A model generated the notes under the pieces. That model was not told the origin of the DNA and did not search any database. It was given only the letters and a program-made list of their open reading frames with translations. A program made the position numbers and the translations under genes. From Dehalococcoidia bacterium (GTDB taxonomy: Bacteria; Chloroflexota; Dehalococcoidia; SM23-28-2): DNA of 12,016 nucleotides. Position 1 is the first letter of the stretch; each line of letters starts with the position of its first letter. This document shows, one piece after another, positions 6,929 through 12,016 of this stretch. The DNA is taken from contig JALHUG010000301.1 in assembly GCA_022866185.1 (NCBI GenBank), positions 1-12,016 of the forward strand, written 5' to 3'.

Positions 6929-7717
6929 TCAAGGCGAGACGCTGGCCGCCGCCTCCGTCGCCGCCAGTATTATGTCACGAAAGCGCCCCCTCTGCCTGGC
7001 CACGAGCTGGCCGGCCTTTATCAGCTCCAGAGCAGCCAGAAAAACGACTATCACCTCGATGCGGGAGGTACAGGCCTCGACCAGGGCGCGAAAGGAGACC
7101 CGCCCGGAGCCGCCGGCCACTGCCGCCATCACCCCCGCCATCTTGTCCTCCACCGTCACCGCCTCCCGCTCGATGGCTCCTTCCTCCTGCTCGGGCTCGG
7201 CGGGCTGACGATTGAGGGCCTCCTCAAAGATGTTCAGCAGACCCTCCAGGGTGACACCCTTCAGCCCCGGCGGCAGAAGGAAGTCTTTGGACGGCGGGGC
7301 CAGGCGAGGGTAGGCATGGCGCCCTTGTTCCTCCAGGTCGCGAAAGGTTTCCGCAGCCTCCCGGAATCGCTTGTATTCCACCACCATCTGGGCCAAAGCC
7401 CCACCCACATCCTTCTCTTCGTCCACTCTCTGGCGAGGCCTCAGTTCAGGCAAGAGGACGCGAGACTTTATGTAGAGCAGCCTGGCCCCCACGGCTATGA
7501 ATTCGGCCAAGGCCTCGGCGTCCAGCTCCTCAGCGGAACGCAGGTGAACCCAGTACTGGTCGGTGACCTGAGCCAGCGATACGGCGGTGATGTCCAACTC
7601 CTCCTTCTCGATGAGTTGGAGGAGAAGGTCGAGGGGGCCCTGGAAGACCGATAGCTTTAGCTCAAACACCTCTGCCTGCCTTATCCGTCTCCCGGGCCCC
7701 CCGATTCCTACCTTCAC
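6929..7717 (-). CDS. scpA: Segregation and condensation protein A (ScpA)
   Basis: ScpA is the kleisin that bridges the SMC heads and, with ScpB, forms the bacterial condensin needed for chromosome segregation. The 262-residue protein has the N-terminal signature FELKLSVFQGPLDLLLQLI (18-36), then the GARLLYIKSRVLLP helix. A charged, less conserved middle follows (PAEPEQEEGAIE). The C-terminal winged-helix segment VSFRALVEACTSRIEVIVVF contacts the SMC cap. The longest start is GTG at 7717-7715, directly abutting the aroF stop, with a poor ribosome site. A second GTG at 7669-7667 has AAGGCAGG a few bases upstream and would begin MFELKLSVFQGPLD, which is more typical, so the true protein may be 246 residues. 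The usual partner scpB is not next to it. It is the last gene before an intrinsic terminator. Confidence 0.93.
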   Translation of the reverse strand: MKVGIGGPGRRIRQAEVFELKLSVFQGPLDLLLQLIEKEELDITAVSLAQVTDQYWVHLRSAEELDAEALAEFIAVGARLLYIKSRVLLPELRPRQRVDEEKDVGGALAQMVVEYKRFREAAETFRDLEEQGRHAYPRLAPPSKDFLLPPGLKGVTLEGLLNIFEEALNRQPAEPEQEEGAIEREAVTVEDKMAGVMAAVAGGSGRVSFRALVEACTSRIEVIVVFLAALELIKAGQLVARQRGRFRDIILAATEAAASVSP

Positions 7718-8743
7718 CTAGCTCGCCGCCGCCAGCGGCCTCCCCACCGCCTTGGCCACCTCCCCCACGCGCTCCATCAACTGCCGGAAGCCGCCGAAGG
7801 TGAGGGACTGGGCGCCATCGGAGAGGGCCTGGTCGGGATTGGGGTGCAGCTCCACGATGAGGCCGTCGGCGCCGGCAGCCACTGACGCCATGGCCATGGG
7901 CTCCACCAGGTAGCGGTGGCCAGTGGCATGACTGGGGTCGCCGATGATCGGCAGATGGCTGAGGCGCTTGACCGCCGGAATGGCGCTCAGGTCCATGGTG
8001 AAGCGGGTGCTGGTCTCGAAGGTACGAATGCCCCTCTCGCAGAGGATCACCTCACCGTTCCCTTGGGCCAGGACGTACTCAGCGGCCAAGAGCCACTCCT
8101 GCAAGGGGGCCCACATGCCCCGCTTGAGCAGCACCGGCTTGCCCGAACGCCCCACCTCGTCCAGAAGGGCGAAATTCTGCATACTGCGGCTGCCGACCTG
8201 AAGGATGTCCGCATAACGGGCCACCAGCTCCACATCGCGCGGGTCCATCACTTCGCTGATGATCGGCAGGCCGGTTTCCTCCCTGGCCGTCGCCAGGATC
8301 TGGAGCCCCTTCTCTCCCAGGCCGCGGAAGGCGTAGGGGTTGGTGCGCGGCTTGAAGGCGCCGCCGCGCAGGATGTGGCCACCAGCCTCCTTCACCAGCC
8401 GGGCAGTGGCCATCATTTGCTCCTCGGTGTCCACCGAGCACTGGCCGGCCATAACCACCGTGTTGCCACCGCCGATGGTCACGTTGCCCACCTTGATGAC
8501 CGTGTCCTCGGGCTTGAACTCGCGGCTGGCCAGCTTGTAGGGCCGGCTGATCGGCACTACGTCCGCCACACCCTCCAGCACAGCCAGCTCGTCGGCCAGC
8601 TCGGGATAGGTTTGGCCTACCACCCCGATGACAGTCCTCTCCACGCCACGGGAGAGGCTGCCCTTGAAACCCAACTCTTTCAGGCGTTCTAGAACCCCAT
8701 CGATCTCCCTTTCTGCTGAGCCTACTTTCATCACCACTATCAT
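7718..8743 (-). CDS. aroF: 3-deoxy-7-phosphoheptulonate (DAHP) synthase, type I-beta with regulatory domain
   Basis: This enzyme condenses phosphoenolpyruvate and erythrose 4-phosphate, the first step of the shikimate pathway. The 341-residue protein resembles the Thermotoga type. An N-terminal ferredoxin-like regulatory domain (about 1-70, MIVVMKVGS...VGQTYPELADELAVL) is known in that class to mediate feedback inhibition by aromatic amino acids. The catalytic barrel has AGQCSVD (99-105, metal-binding Cys102), LRGGAFKPRTNPYAF (about 125-139), GSRSMQNFALL, VLLKRGM, GDPSHATGHR and ELHPNPDQALSDG. The first motif has glutamine (Q101) where AGPC is usual. The ATG is supported by GGGAGG (8756-8751), seven bases away, which overlaps the aroH stop codon. 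The gene is the fourth of an apparent protease-trpA-aroH-aroF-scpA transcript. Confidence 0.95.
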   Translation of the reverse strand: MIVVMKVGSAEREIDGVLERLKELGFKGSLSRGVERTVIGVVGQTYPELADELAVLEGVADVVPISRPYKLASREFKPEDTVIKVGNVTIGGGNTVVMAGQCSVDTEEQMMATARLVKEAGGHILRGGAFKPRTNPYAFRGLGEKGLQILATAREETGLPIISEVMDPRDVELVARYADILQVGSRSMQNFALLDEVGRSGKPVLLKRGMWAPLQEWLLAAEYVLAQGNGEVILCERGIRTFETSTRFTMDLSAIPAVKRLSHLPIIGDPSHATGHRYLVEPMAMASVAAGADGLIVELHPNPDQALSDGAQSLTFGGFRQLMERVGEVAKAVGRPLAAAS

Positions 8744-8755
8744 AGGATTGCCTCC

Positions 8756-9136
8756 CTAGGGCTTGCCCTCAGGCTCGAACCGAAAGTCCGGCCTTAGAAC
8801 CCTGGCCCCCCGCAGGTAGACGTGCACGATCTGATCGGCCGTCTTGTCCGTGTTCATGTGCAAGAGAATACGCAGGCACATAGGCAGGCTCCCCGGCACG
8901 GCCATCTCGTGCCCGCACAGGAGAGGCACATCGTTCCACCCCAGCCGACGAGCGGCCAGGGCGGGGAACTCGGCGTTCAGGTCGGGGGTGGTGGTGAAGA
9001 AGGCGCTGACCACATCCTCAGGCTTGATGTCGTTGGCCGCCACCATCGCCGCCAACAGTTCGCCAGTGGCCTCCAGGATGGCTTCGCGGCTGTTGGCCTC
9101 CACCGTGGTAGCGCCGCGGATACCTCGACACAGCAT
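8756..9136 (-). CDS. aroH: Monofunctional chorismate mutase, AroH type
   Basis: The enzyme rearranges chorismate to prephenate, committing it to Phe and Tyr. I place the start at ATG 9136, not at the longer GTG 9193. It gives a 126-residue protein that begins MLCRGIRGATTVEANS, close to the B. subtilis AroH start and length (127). The active-site residues then fall at R7, F57, R63, C74, E77, R89 and Y107, matching the B. subtilis positions exactly or within one. AAGGGGAG at 9154-9147 is a reasonable ribosome site 10 bases upstream. The C-terminal HVYLRGARVLRPD segment is typical of the family. The gap to aroF is 12 bases, and the aroH stop overlaps the aroF ribosome site, so the two are probably co-translated. 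Because AroH is separate from AroF, feedback control through an AroQ-DAHP synthase fusion is not in play. Confidence 0.93.
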   Translation of the reverse strand: MLCRGIRGATTVEANSREAILEATGELLAAMVAANDIKPEDVVSAFFTTTPDLNAEFPALAARRLGWNDVPLLCGHEMAVPGSLPMCLRILLHMNTDKTADQIVHVYLRGARVLRPDFRFEPEGKP

Positions 9137-9146
9137 GCCGAAGAGT

Positions 9147-9154
9147 CTCCCCTT
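9147..9154 (-). promoter_or_regulatory. Ribosome binding site deciding the aroH start
   Basis: AAGGGGAG lies 10 bases before ATG 9136. It supports the shorter AroH and leaves 108 non-coding bases between trpA and aroH. Confidence 0.55.
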
Positions 9155-9172
9155 CCCCCGCAAACGAGCCTG

Positions 9173-9229
9173 CCAGGCCGGCCCGCCTACCACCAGGCGG
9201 GCTAGCGCGGAGCGAATGCCCCGGCCTGG
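9173..9229 (-). other. Nested hairpins between trpA and aroH
   Basis: A perfect 8-bp hairpin (9181-9188 with 9195-9202, GCCCGCCT/AGGCGGGC, 6-base loop) lies inside a second perfect 9-bp pairing (9173-9181 with 9221-9229, CCAGGCCGG/CCGGCCTGG). The inner and outer stems share base 9181. The element lies within the 108-base trpA-aroH gap and has no T-run. It may be an mRNA-processing or stabilising structure, or a regulated pause. Confidence 0.6.
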
Positions 9230-9244
9230 AAGCCACTGGTCGTC

Positions 9245-10051
9245 CTAGACCGTGGCCTTCCGTCGGCCAGTAACCACCTCCACATATTCCCTCACCCTTT
9301 CCTCCCGCTCTTCGGCGGGTGCGCGGTCGATAACGTCGATGATAGCACTGCCAATAACAGCGGCCTCTGCCCCCAGACCGGCTACCGTCTCCAGGTGCTC
9401 CCGCTTGGAGATGCCGAAGCCCACAGCCAAAGGCAACGAGGTGTGGCGTCGCACCCGTGCCAGGAACTGCGGCAGCCCCGACGATAGCTCACCGCGAGCG
9501 CCGGTGACCCCTGCCAAGCTGACGCAATATATGAAACCGCTCGCCTGGGCCGCCACCAGAGCGATGCGCTCATCGCTGCTGGTCGGCGCCAGGAGATAGA
9601 TCAAATCGAGCCCACGACCAGCGCAGGCGGTTCGCACGCCGGCAGCCTCCTCGGGCGGCAAGTCCACCTCGATCAGGCCGTCAGCCCCCGCGCCAGCGGC
9701 ATCGCGGGCGAACTCATCGATCCCGTACGCCAGTACGGGGTTGTAGTATCCCATAAGCAGAAGCGGTATAGCAAGCCCCCGCGCCCTGAGCTGCCTCACC
9801 ACGTCCAGACAGAGGGCCGGCGTCACCCCCTGCTGGAGAGCGTGGTGGCTGGCCCGCTGAATGGTAGTGCCATCGGCCAGAGGGTCGCTGAAGGGCACAC
9901 CCAGCTCCACCATATCGGCGCCGCCACCCGCCAGAGCGGGCACCAGCCGCAGCGTGGCCTCTACGTCCGGGTAGCCCACCGTGAGGTAGGCGATGAGGCC
10001 CAGCCGCCCCTGCTGCCGCAGACGGGCCATCGTCTGGCCGATGCGACTCAC
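9245..10051 (-). CDS. trpA: Tryptophan synthase alpha chain
   Basis: TrpA cleaves indole-3-glycerol phosphate and channels indole to TrpB. I choose GTG 10051 as start, which gives 268 residues, the same as E. coli TrpA. The protein begins VSRIGQTMARLR, and the catalytic residues fall exactly at E49 and D60 (DMVELGVPFSDPLADG). LLMGYYNPVLAYG, the VDLPPEEA segment and VGFGISKREH are also typical. A longer frame to 10126 would add 25 atypical residues lying wholly within the upstream gene. The start overlaps the protease stop as GTGA (10051-10048), and GGGAGGAGGG (10063-10054) is an excellent ribosome site. Unusually, trpB is not directly upstream: a protease gene and a divergent methyltransferase gene separate the two halves of the enzyme. 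Confidence 0.95.
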   Translation of the reverse strand: MSRIGQTMARLRQQGRLGLIAYLTVGYPDVEATLRLVPALAGGGADMVELGVPFSDPLADGTTIQRASHHALQQGVTPALCLDVVRQLRARGLAIPLLLMGYYNPVLAYGIDEFARDAAGAGADGLIEVDLPPEEAAGVRTACAGRGLDLIYLLAPTSSDERIALVAAQASGFIYCVSLAGVTGARGELSSGLPQFLARVRRHTSLPLAVGFGISKREHLETVAGLGAEAAVIGSAIIDVIDRAPAEEREERVREYVEVVTGRRKATV

Positions 10052-10785
10052 GACCCTCCTCCCAGGACCACAGCCAAGATGACGCTCACCGAATTGAAAA
10101 GGAAATGGGCCCCAATGGCGACCCAAAGAGAGCCGGAGAAAACGTAGGCCCAGGCCAGGAGCATGCCGATGATGGTGAAGGGGACCAGGGCCCCCAGGTT
10201 GAAGTGGAGCGCGGCGAACAGGAGTCCGCTGACCAAGGCTCCCCGAAAGGTGCCCCAGCGCATTCGCAGGCGCGCGAAAAGAAAGCCACGGAAGAAGGTC
10301 TCCTCGGCGATGGGTGCAGCCACTGTCGCCAGCACTGCCACCAGAGGCAGGGAGACCGCGCTCTTGAAGGAATCATCGGGCACCGTACTTCCGGGCACCA
10401 GCCAGTCCAATCCGCGCAGCTCCACGATCAGGATATAGACGTAGAGGGTGAAGTAGGCTGCCAGGACCACCGCCACCGAGACCCACCAGCCACCGCGAAC
10501 GGCGCGGCGAAAGCCCAGCGCTCGCCAGCCGCAAGCGTATCGCCGCACGCTGAACCAAGCGGCCGCTCCCAGCAAGGCCACCTCTCCGGCCAGGCTGGCC
10601 ACCAGGACAGCCGCCATCTTGCCGTCATCGCCGACATCTCGCGCGGCAGAGAAGGCGATGACCACCGGGATGCTGAGGAGGATATTGGCCACCACGACCC
10701 AGGCGCTGGCCAGCCCCAGGTCACGTAGCTTCCACGGCACCTGCGGTCCCGCCCTCTCGCCGGCTTGTTGCGGCTGAACCAGCAT
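10048..10785 (-). CDS. CPBP-family intramembrane glutamic protease (CAAX protease-like)
   Basis: The 245-residue protein is strongly hydrophobic, with some six to eight predicted membrane segments. The CPBP (Abi/Rce1-like) catalytic motifs are intact: EETFFRG at about 161-167 (the EExxxR motif), FAALHF with H194, and GAHFLFN with H227 and N231. Members are intramembrane proteases. Some process prenylated proteins, some support bacteriocin self-immunity, and many bacterial ones have no known substrate, so the substrate here is unknown. I place the start at ATG 10785 because AGGAG (10798-10794) lies 8 bases upstream; the open frame extends to TTG 10851 but overlaps the promoter. The last codons (LGGGS) also form the trpA ribosome site. 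The gene heads the transcript that contains trpA, aroH, aroF and scpA. Confidence 0.9.
   Translation of the reverse strand: MLVQPQQAGERAGPQVPWKLRDLGLASAWVVVANILLSIPVVIAFSAARDVGDDGKMAAVLVASLAGEVALLGAAAWFSVRRYACGWRALGFRRAVRGGWWVSVAVVLAAYFTLYVYILIVELRGLDWLVPGSTVPDDSFKSAVSLPLVAVLATVAAPIAEETFFRGFLFARLRMRWGTFRGALVSGLLFAALHFNLGALVPFTIIGMLLAWAYVFSGSLWVAIGAHFLFNSVSVILAVVLGGGS
10054..10063 (-). promoter_or_regulatory. trpA ribosome site inside the protease gene
   Basis: GGGAGGAGGG encodes the Gly-rich end of the protease and also serves as a near-ideal Shine-Dalgarno site for trpA GTG 10051, with a 6-base spacer from GGGAGG. It decides the trpA start. Confidence 0.8.
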
Positions 10786-10822
10786 ATCCTTCACTCCTCG
10801 CCAAACCGATAGGCTGATTCTA

Positions 10823-10851
10823 TTAATAGCATGAGCGCCCACTGCTGGCAA
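10823..10851 (-). promoter_or_regulatory. Promoter of the protease-trpA-aroH-aroF-scpA transcript
   Basis: On the minus strand TTGCCA (10851-10846) and TATTAA (10828-10823) are 17 bases apart, and a TG lies just upstream of the -10 (extended -10 form). Transcription would start about 30 bases before ATG 10785. This is the only A+T-rich spot in the neighbourhood. Confidence 0.65.
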
Positions 10852-10859
10852 ATTGCCGC

Positions 10860-10889
10860 TTGGACGCGAACCCTCTCCTGCCGTACACT
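10860..10889 (+). promoter_or_regulatory. Candidate promoter of the methyltransferase gene
   Basis: TTGGAC (10860-10865) and TACACT (10884-10889) are 18 bases apart. They would start a short leader ahead of GAGG (10899-10902) and ATG 10911, which favours that start over TTG 10860. The match is moderate. Confidence 0.4.
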
Positions 10890-10910
10890 GCTCTCGGCGA
10901 GGCGAAGGCC

Positions 10911-11498
10911 ATGCAGGACGCAGCCAAGGAGTGGGACGAGCGCTATCGGCTGGGGCTAACCATGCCCGACGAGCCAGCCGCCTTCCTGACGGAGAACCTG
11001 TCCCTTCTGCCCAAAGGGGGCAAGGCCCTGGACATCGCCATGGGCACCGGCCGCAACGCTCTCTACCTGGCCTCCCTCGGCTTTCGGGTGACAGGCATCG
11101 ACCTATCGGCGGTGGCGGTCGAGAAGTGCCGCGAGAAGGCGCAGCGCCTGGGCCTGCCTGTCGAGGCCCTGGTGGCCGACCTGGAGCACTACCGCCTTCC
11201 CAGCGAAGAGTACGACCTGATCGTCAACTTCTACTACCTTCAGCGCAGCCTGGCGCCCTCGATCGTCGCCGCCCTCAAGCCGGGCGGCGTGCTGGTGTTC
11301 GAGAGCTTCACCATCGACCAGCTCCAGTTCGGCTGGGGCCCCAAGGTCCCCGACCACCTGCTACGCCCCGGCGAGCTGCGGGAGATGTTCGCTGGCCTGG
11401 AGACGCTGCTCTACCACGAGGGCGTGATCGAGGGGGATCGAGGGCCGAAGGCGGTGGCCAGACTGATAGGGCGCAAGCGATCGCTGGTTCACGATTGA
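10911..11498 (+). CDS. Class I SAM-dependent methyltransferase (TehB-like)
   Basis: The 195-residue protein has a Rossmann-type methyltransferase fold. Motif I is ALDIAMGTGRNALYLA (39-54), followed by the acidic residue at the end of strand 2 (VTGIDLS, D64). VADLE (about 88-92) probably binds the adenine. YDLIVNFYYLQRSL (101-114) and ALKPGGVLVFES (121-132) complete motifs IV and V. The order and the C-terminal LLRPGELREMF segment resemble the TehB/tellurite-resistance-like group, whose natural substrates are mostly unknown, so the substrate cannot be read from the sequence. I prefer ATG 10911, with GAGG 8 bases upstream, over the frame's earlier TTG at 10860. It is the only plus-strand gene in the right half, divergent from the protease gene and convergent with trpB. 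Repeat copy C follows 23 bases after its stop. Confidence 0.88.
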   Translation: MQDAAKEWDERYRLGLTMPDEPAAFLTENLSLLPKGGKALDIAMGTGRNALYLASLGFRVTGIDLSAVAVEKCREKAQRLGLPVEALVADLEHYRLPSEEYDLIVNFYYLQRSLAPSIVAALKPGGVLVFESFTIDQLQFGWGPKVPDHLLRPGELREMFAGLETLLYHEGVIEGDRGPKAVARLIGRKRSLVHD

Positions 11499-11521
11499 TG
11501 GGTTCTGGCCTCCTGGGTTCG

Positions 11522-11685
11522 CACACAACCCCAGCCTGATGGTCATCAAGAAAATAAGAACACCCCTGAGGGTTGAAACCCTCAGCTTTGGGGAAGCTGC
11601 GGGATTTATCCCGCAGAGGTGAATCTAAATAGTTGAACGCCTTCAGGCGGGGGTTGAGAATCATGCCATCAACGGCGAACCAGCC
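11522..11685 (+). repeat. Two-hairpin intergenic repeat, copy C, interrupted
   Basis: The left part (11522-11537) is identical to the start of copy A. The right part (from 11638, CGCCTTCAGGCGGGGG, then a TTGAGAA that is TCGAGAA in copy A) matches the end of copy A, with similarity on to about 11685 (GCGAACCAGCC against GCGAACCGGCC). The 37 middle bases of copy A (1751-1787) are replaced by 100 unrelated bases, so hairpin 1 is broken and hairpin 2 keeps only 4 bp. It lies between the methyltransferase and trpB genes, which converge on it. Confidence 0.75.
11538..11637 (+). mobile_element. Structured 100-base insert, possible IS200/IS605-type remnant
   Basis: The insert is 46% GC, well below its surroundings, and holds three perfect hairpins in a row. 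These are CTGAGGGTT/AACCCTCAG (11566-11574 with 11577-11585), GCTT/AAGC (11585-11588 with 11594-11597) and TGCGGGAT/ATCCCGCA (11598-11605 with 11608-11615), followed by GAGGTGAATC. From memory this resembles the non-coding right ends of IS200/IS605 elements, where TnpB guide-RNA scaffolds lie. No tnpA or tnpB is present. The identification is inference; the structure and its sharp boundaries against copy A are seen directly. Confidence 0.4.
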
Positions 11686-11741
11686 CCGCAAGCGGGCCTA
11701 AAGGATGTGCTGCCAGCCAGAGTCGCGGACGCTGCCGACGC

Positions 11742-12016
11742 CTAGAGCCCTACCCCCAGCGCCTTCGCCACCACCTCCATGTCCTTGTCGCCGCGCCCGG
11801 ACAGGCAGACGAGGATGATGGCGTCGGGCGGTAGGGTGGGGGCAAGCTGGGCGACATAGGCGATGGCGTGCGCCGGCTCCAGGGCGGGCGGGATGCCCTC
11901 CGTCTGGCACAAGAGGCAGAAGCCCTCCAGGGCCTCCTTGTCCGTCACCGCCACGTAGGTGGCGCGGCCCTCCTCCTTGTAGTAGCTGTGCTCGGGCCCC
12001 ACGCCCGGGTAGTCCA
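11742..12016 (-). CDS. trpB: Tryptophan synthase beta chain, C-terminal part (runs off the window)
   Basis: TrpB uses pyridoxal phosphate to join indole and serine into tryptophan. The window holds the last 91 or so residues. DYPGVGPEHSYY is the conserved segment of classical TrpB1, and ALEPAHAIAYVAQLAP and LSGRGDKDMEVV follow. The Ser of LSGRGDKD is the residue that contacts the cofactor ring nitrogen in this family. The frame is intact to the stop TAG at 11744-11742 and continues past the right edge. The next minus-strand gene is not trpA but the CPBP protease gene, about 950 bases further on, with a plus-strand methyltransferase gene between them. Confidence 0.95.
   Translation of the reverse strand, partial: DYPGVGPEHSYYKEEGRATYVAVTDKEALEGFCLLCQTEGIPPALEPAHAIAYVAQLAPTLPPDAIILVCLSGRGDKDMEVVAKALGVGL

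Noticed and set aside
6728..7654. Plus-strand open frame of about 308 codons across ribF and scpA
   Set aside because: It runs antisense to two well-supported genes and straight through an intrinsic terminator, and it has no family features.
7916..8692. Plus-strand open frame of about 258 codons
   Set aside because: It is antisense to aroF, with His/Gly/Leu-rich composition and no motif or ribosome site.
9137..9193. Longer AroH beginning at GTG 9193
   Set aside because: The extra 19 residues have no counterpart in AroH. The segment forms part of a strong hairpin, and the active-site numbering matches B. subtilis only from ATG 9136.
10052..10126. Longer TrpA beginning at 10126
   Set aside because: The extra 25 residues lie wholly inside the protease gene and are unlike TrpA. 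GTG 10051 has an excellent ribosome site and puts E49 and D60 in the standard positions.
10048..11498. CPBP protease and TehB-like methyltransferase as a defence or bacteriocin cassette
   Set aside because: Both families are common in housekeeping settings. There is no precursor peptide, transporter or immunity partner nearby, and the genes are divergent rather than co-transcribed.
1735..11685. CRISPR array made of the recurring hairpin sequences
   Set aside because: The three copies are kilobases apart, in mixed orientation, and have no regular spacers or cas genes.

Overview
This GC-rich window looks chromosomal and almost entirely housekeeping. The gene content fits a deep-branching, GC-rich bacterium. 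Chloroflexota (Dehalococcoidia or a relative) is my best guess, because an EF-G2-type translation factor sits near an aromatic amino acid cluster that contains stand-alone aroH, a type I-beta DAHP synthase and scpA. That placement is inference from gene content, not from a search.

Layout. Bases 1-39 are the tail of an upstream reading frame, followed one base later by recJ (+, 41-1726). A two-hairpin intergenic repeat (copy A) and a promoter then lead into a paralogous elongation factor G gene (+, 1915-3966). A second copy of the repeat (copy B, inverted) lies between that gene and a converging minus-strand block. In transcription order on the minus strand, the block is: trpB (partial, entering from the right edge), a CPBP-family membrane protease, trpA, aroH, aroF, scpA, a clear intrinsic terminator, ribF, tyrS, and a small dimeric-barrel protein gene. 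Between trpB and the protease lies a plus-strand SAM methyltransferase gene, followed by a third repeat copy (copy C) that carries a 100-base structured insert.

How the genes work together. TrpB and TrpA form tryptophan synthase. AroF makes DAHP, the entry point of the shikimate pathway, and AroH diverts chorismate towards Phe and Tyr, so the segment joins the start of the pathway to both of its ends. ScpA (a condensin partner) rides at the end of this transcript. RibF (FMN/FAD) and TyrRS are coupled by a 4-base stop/start overlap. trpA is coupled in the same way to the protease gene, so its expression probably depends on the protease promoter rather than directly on trpB.

Five start sites matter. 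I prefer internal starts for trpA (GTG 10051), the protease (ATG 10785), aroH (ATG 9136) and the methyltransferase (ATG 10911), because Shine-Dalgarno sites or family residue numbering support them. For scpA an internal GTG at 7669 is a strong alternative.

The least explained parts are non-coding: the three-copy hairpin repeat family with its compensating stem changes, the insert in copy C that resembles an IS200/IS605 end or TnpB guide-RNA scaffold, and two stacked inverted repeats after tyrS. I see no CRISPR array, complete transposon, rRNA or tRNA, and no convincing defence system.
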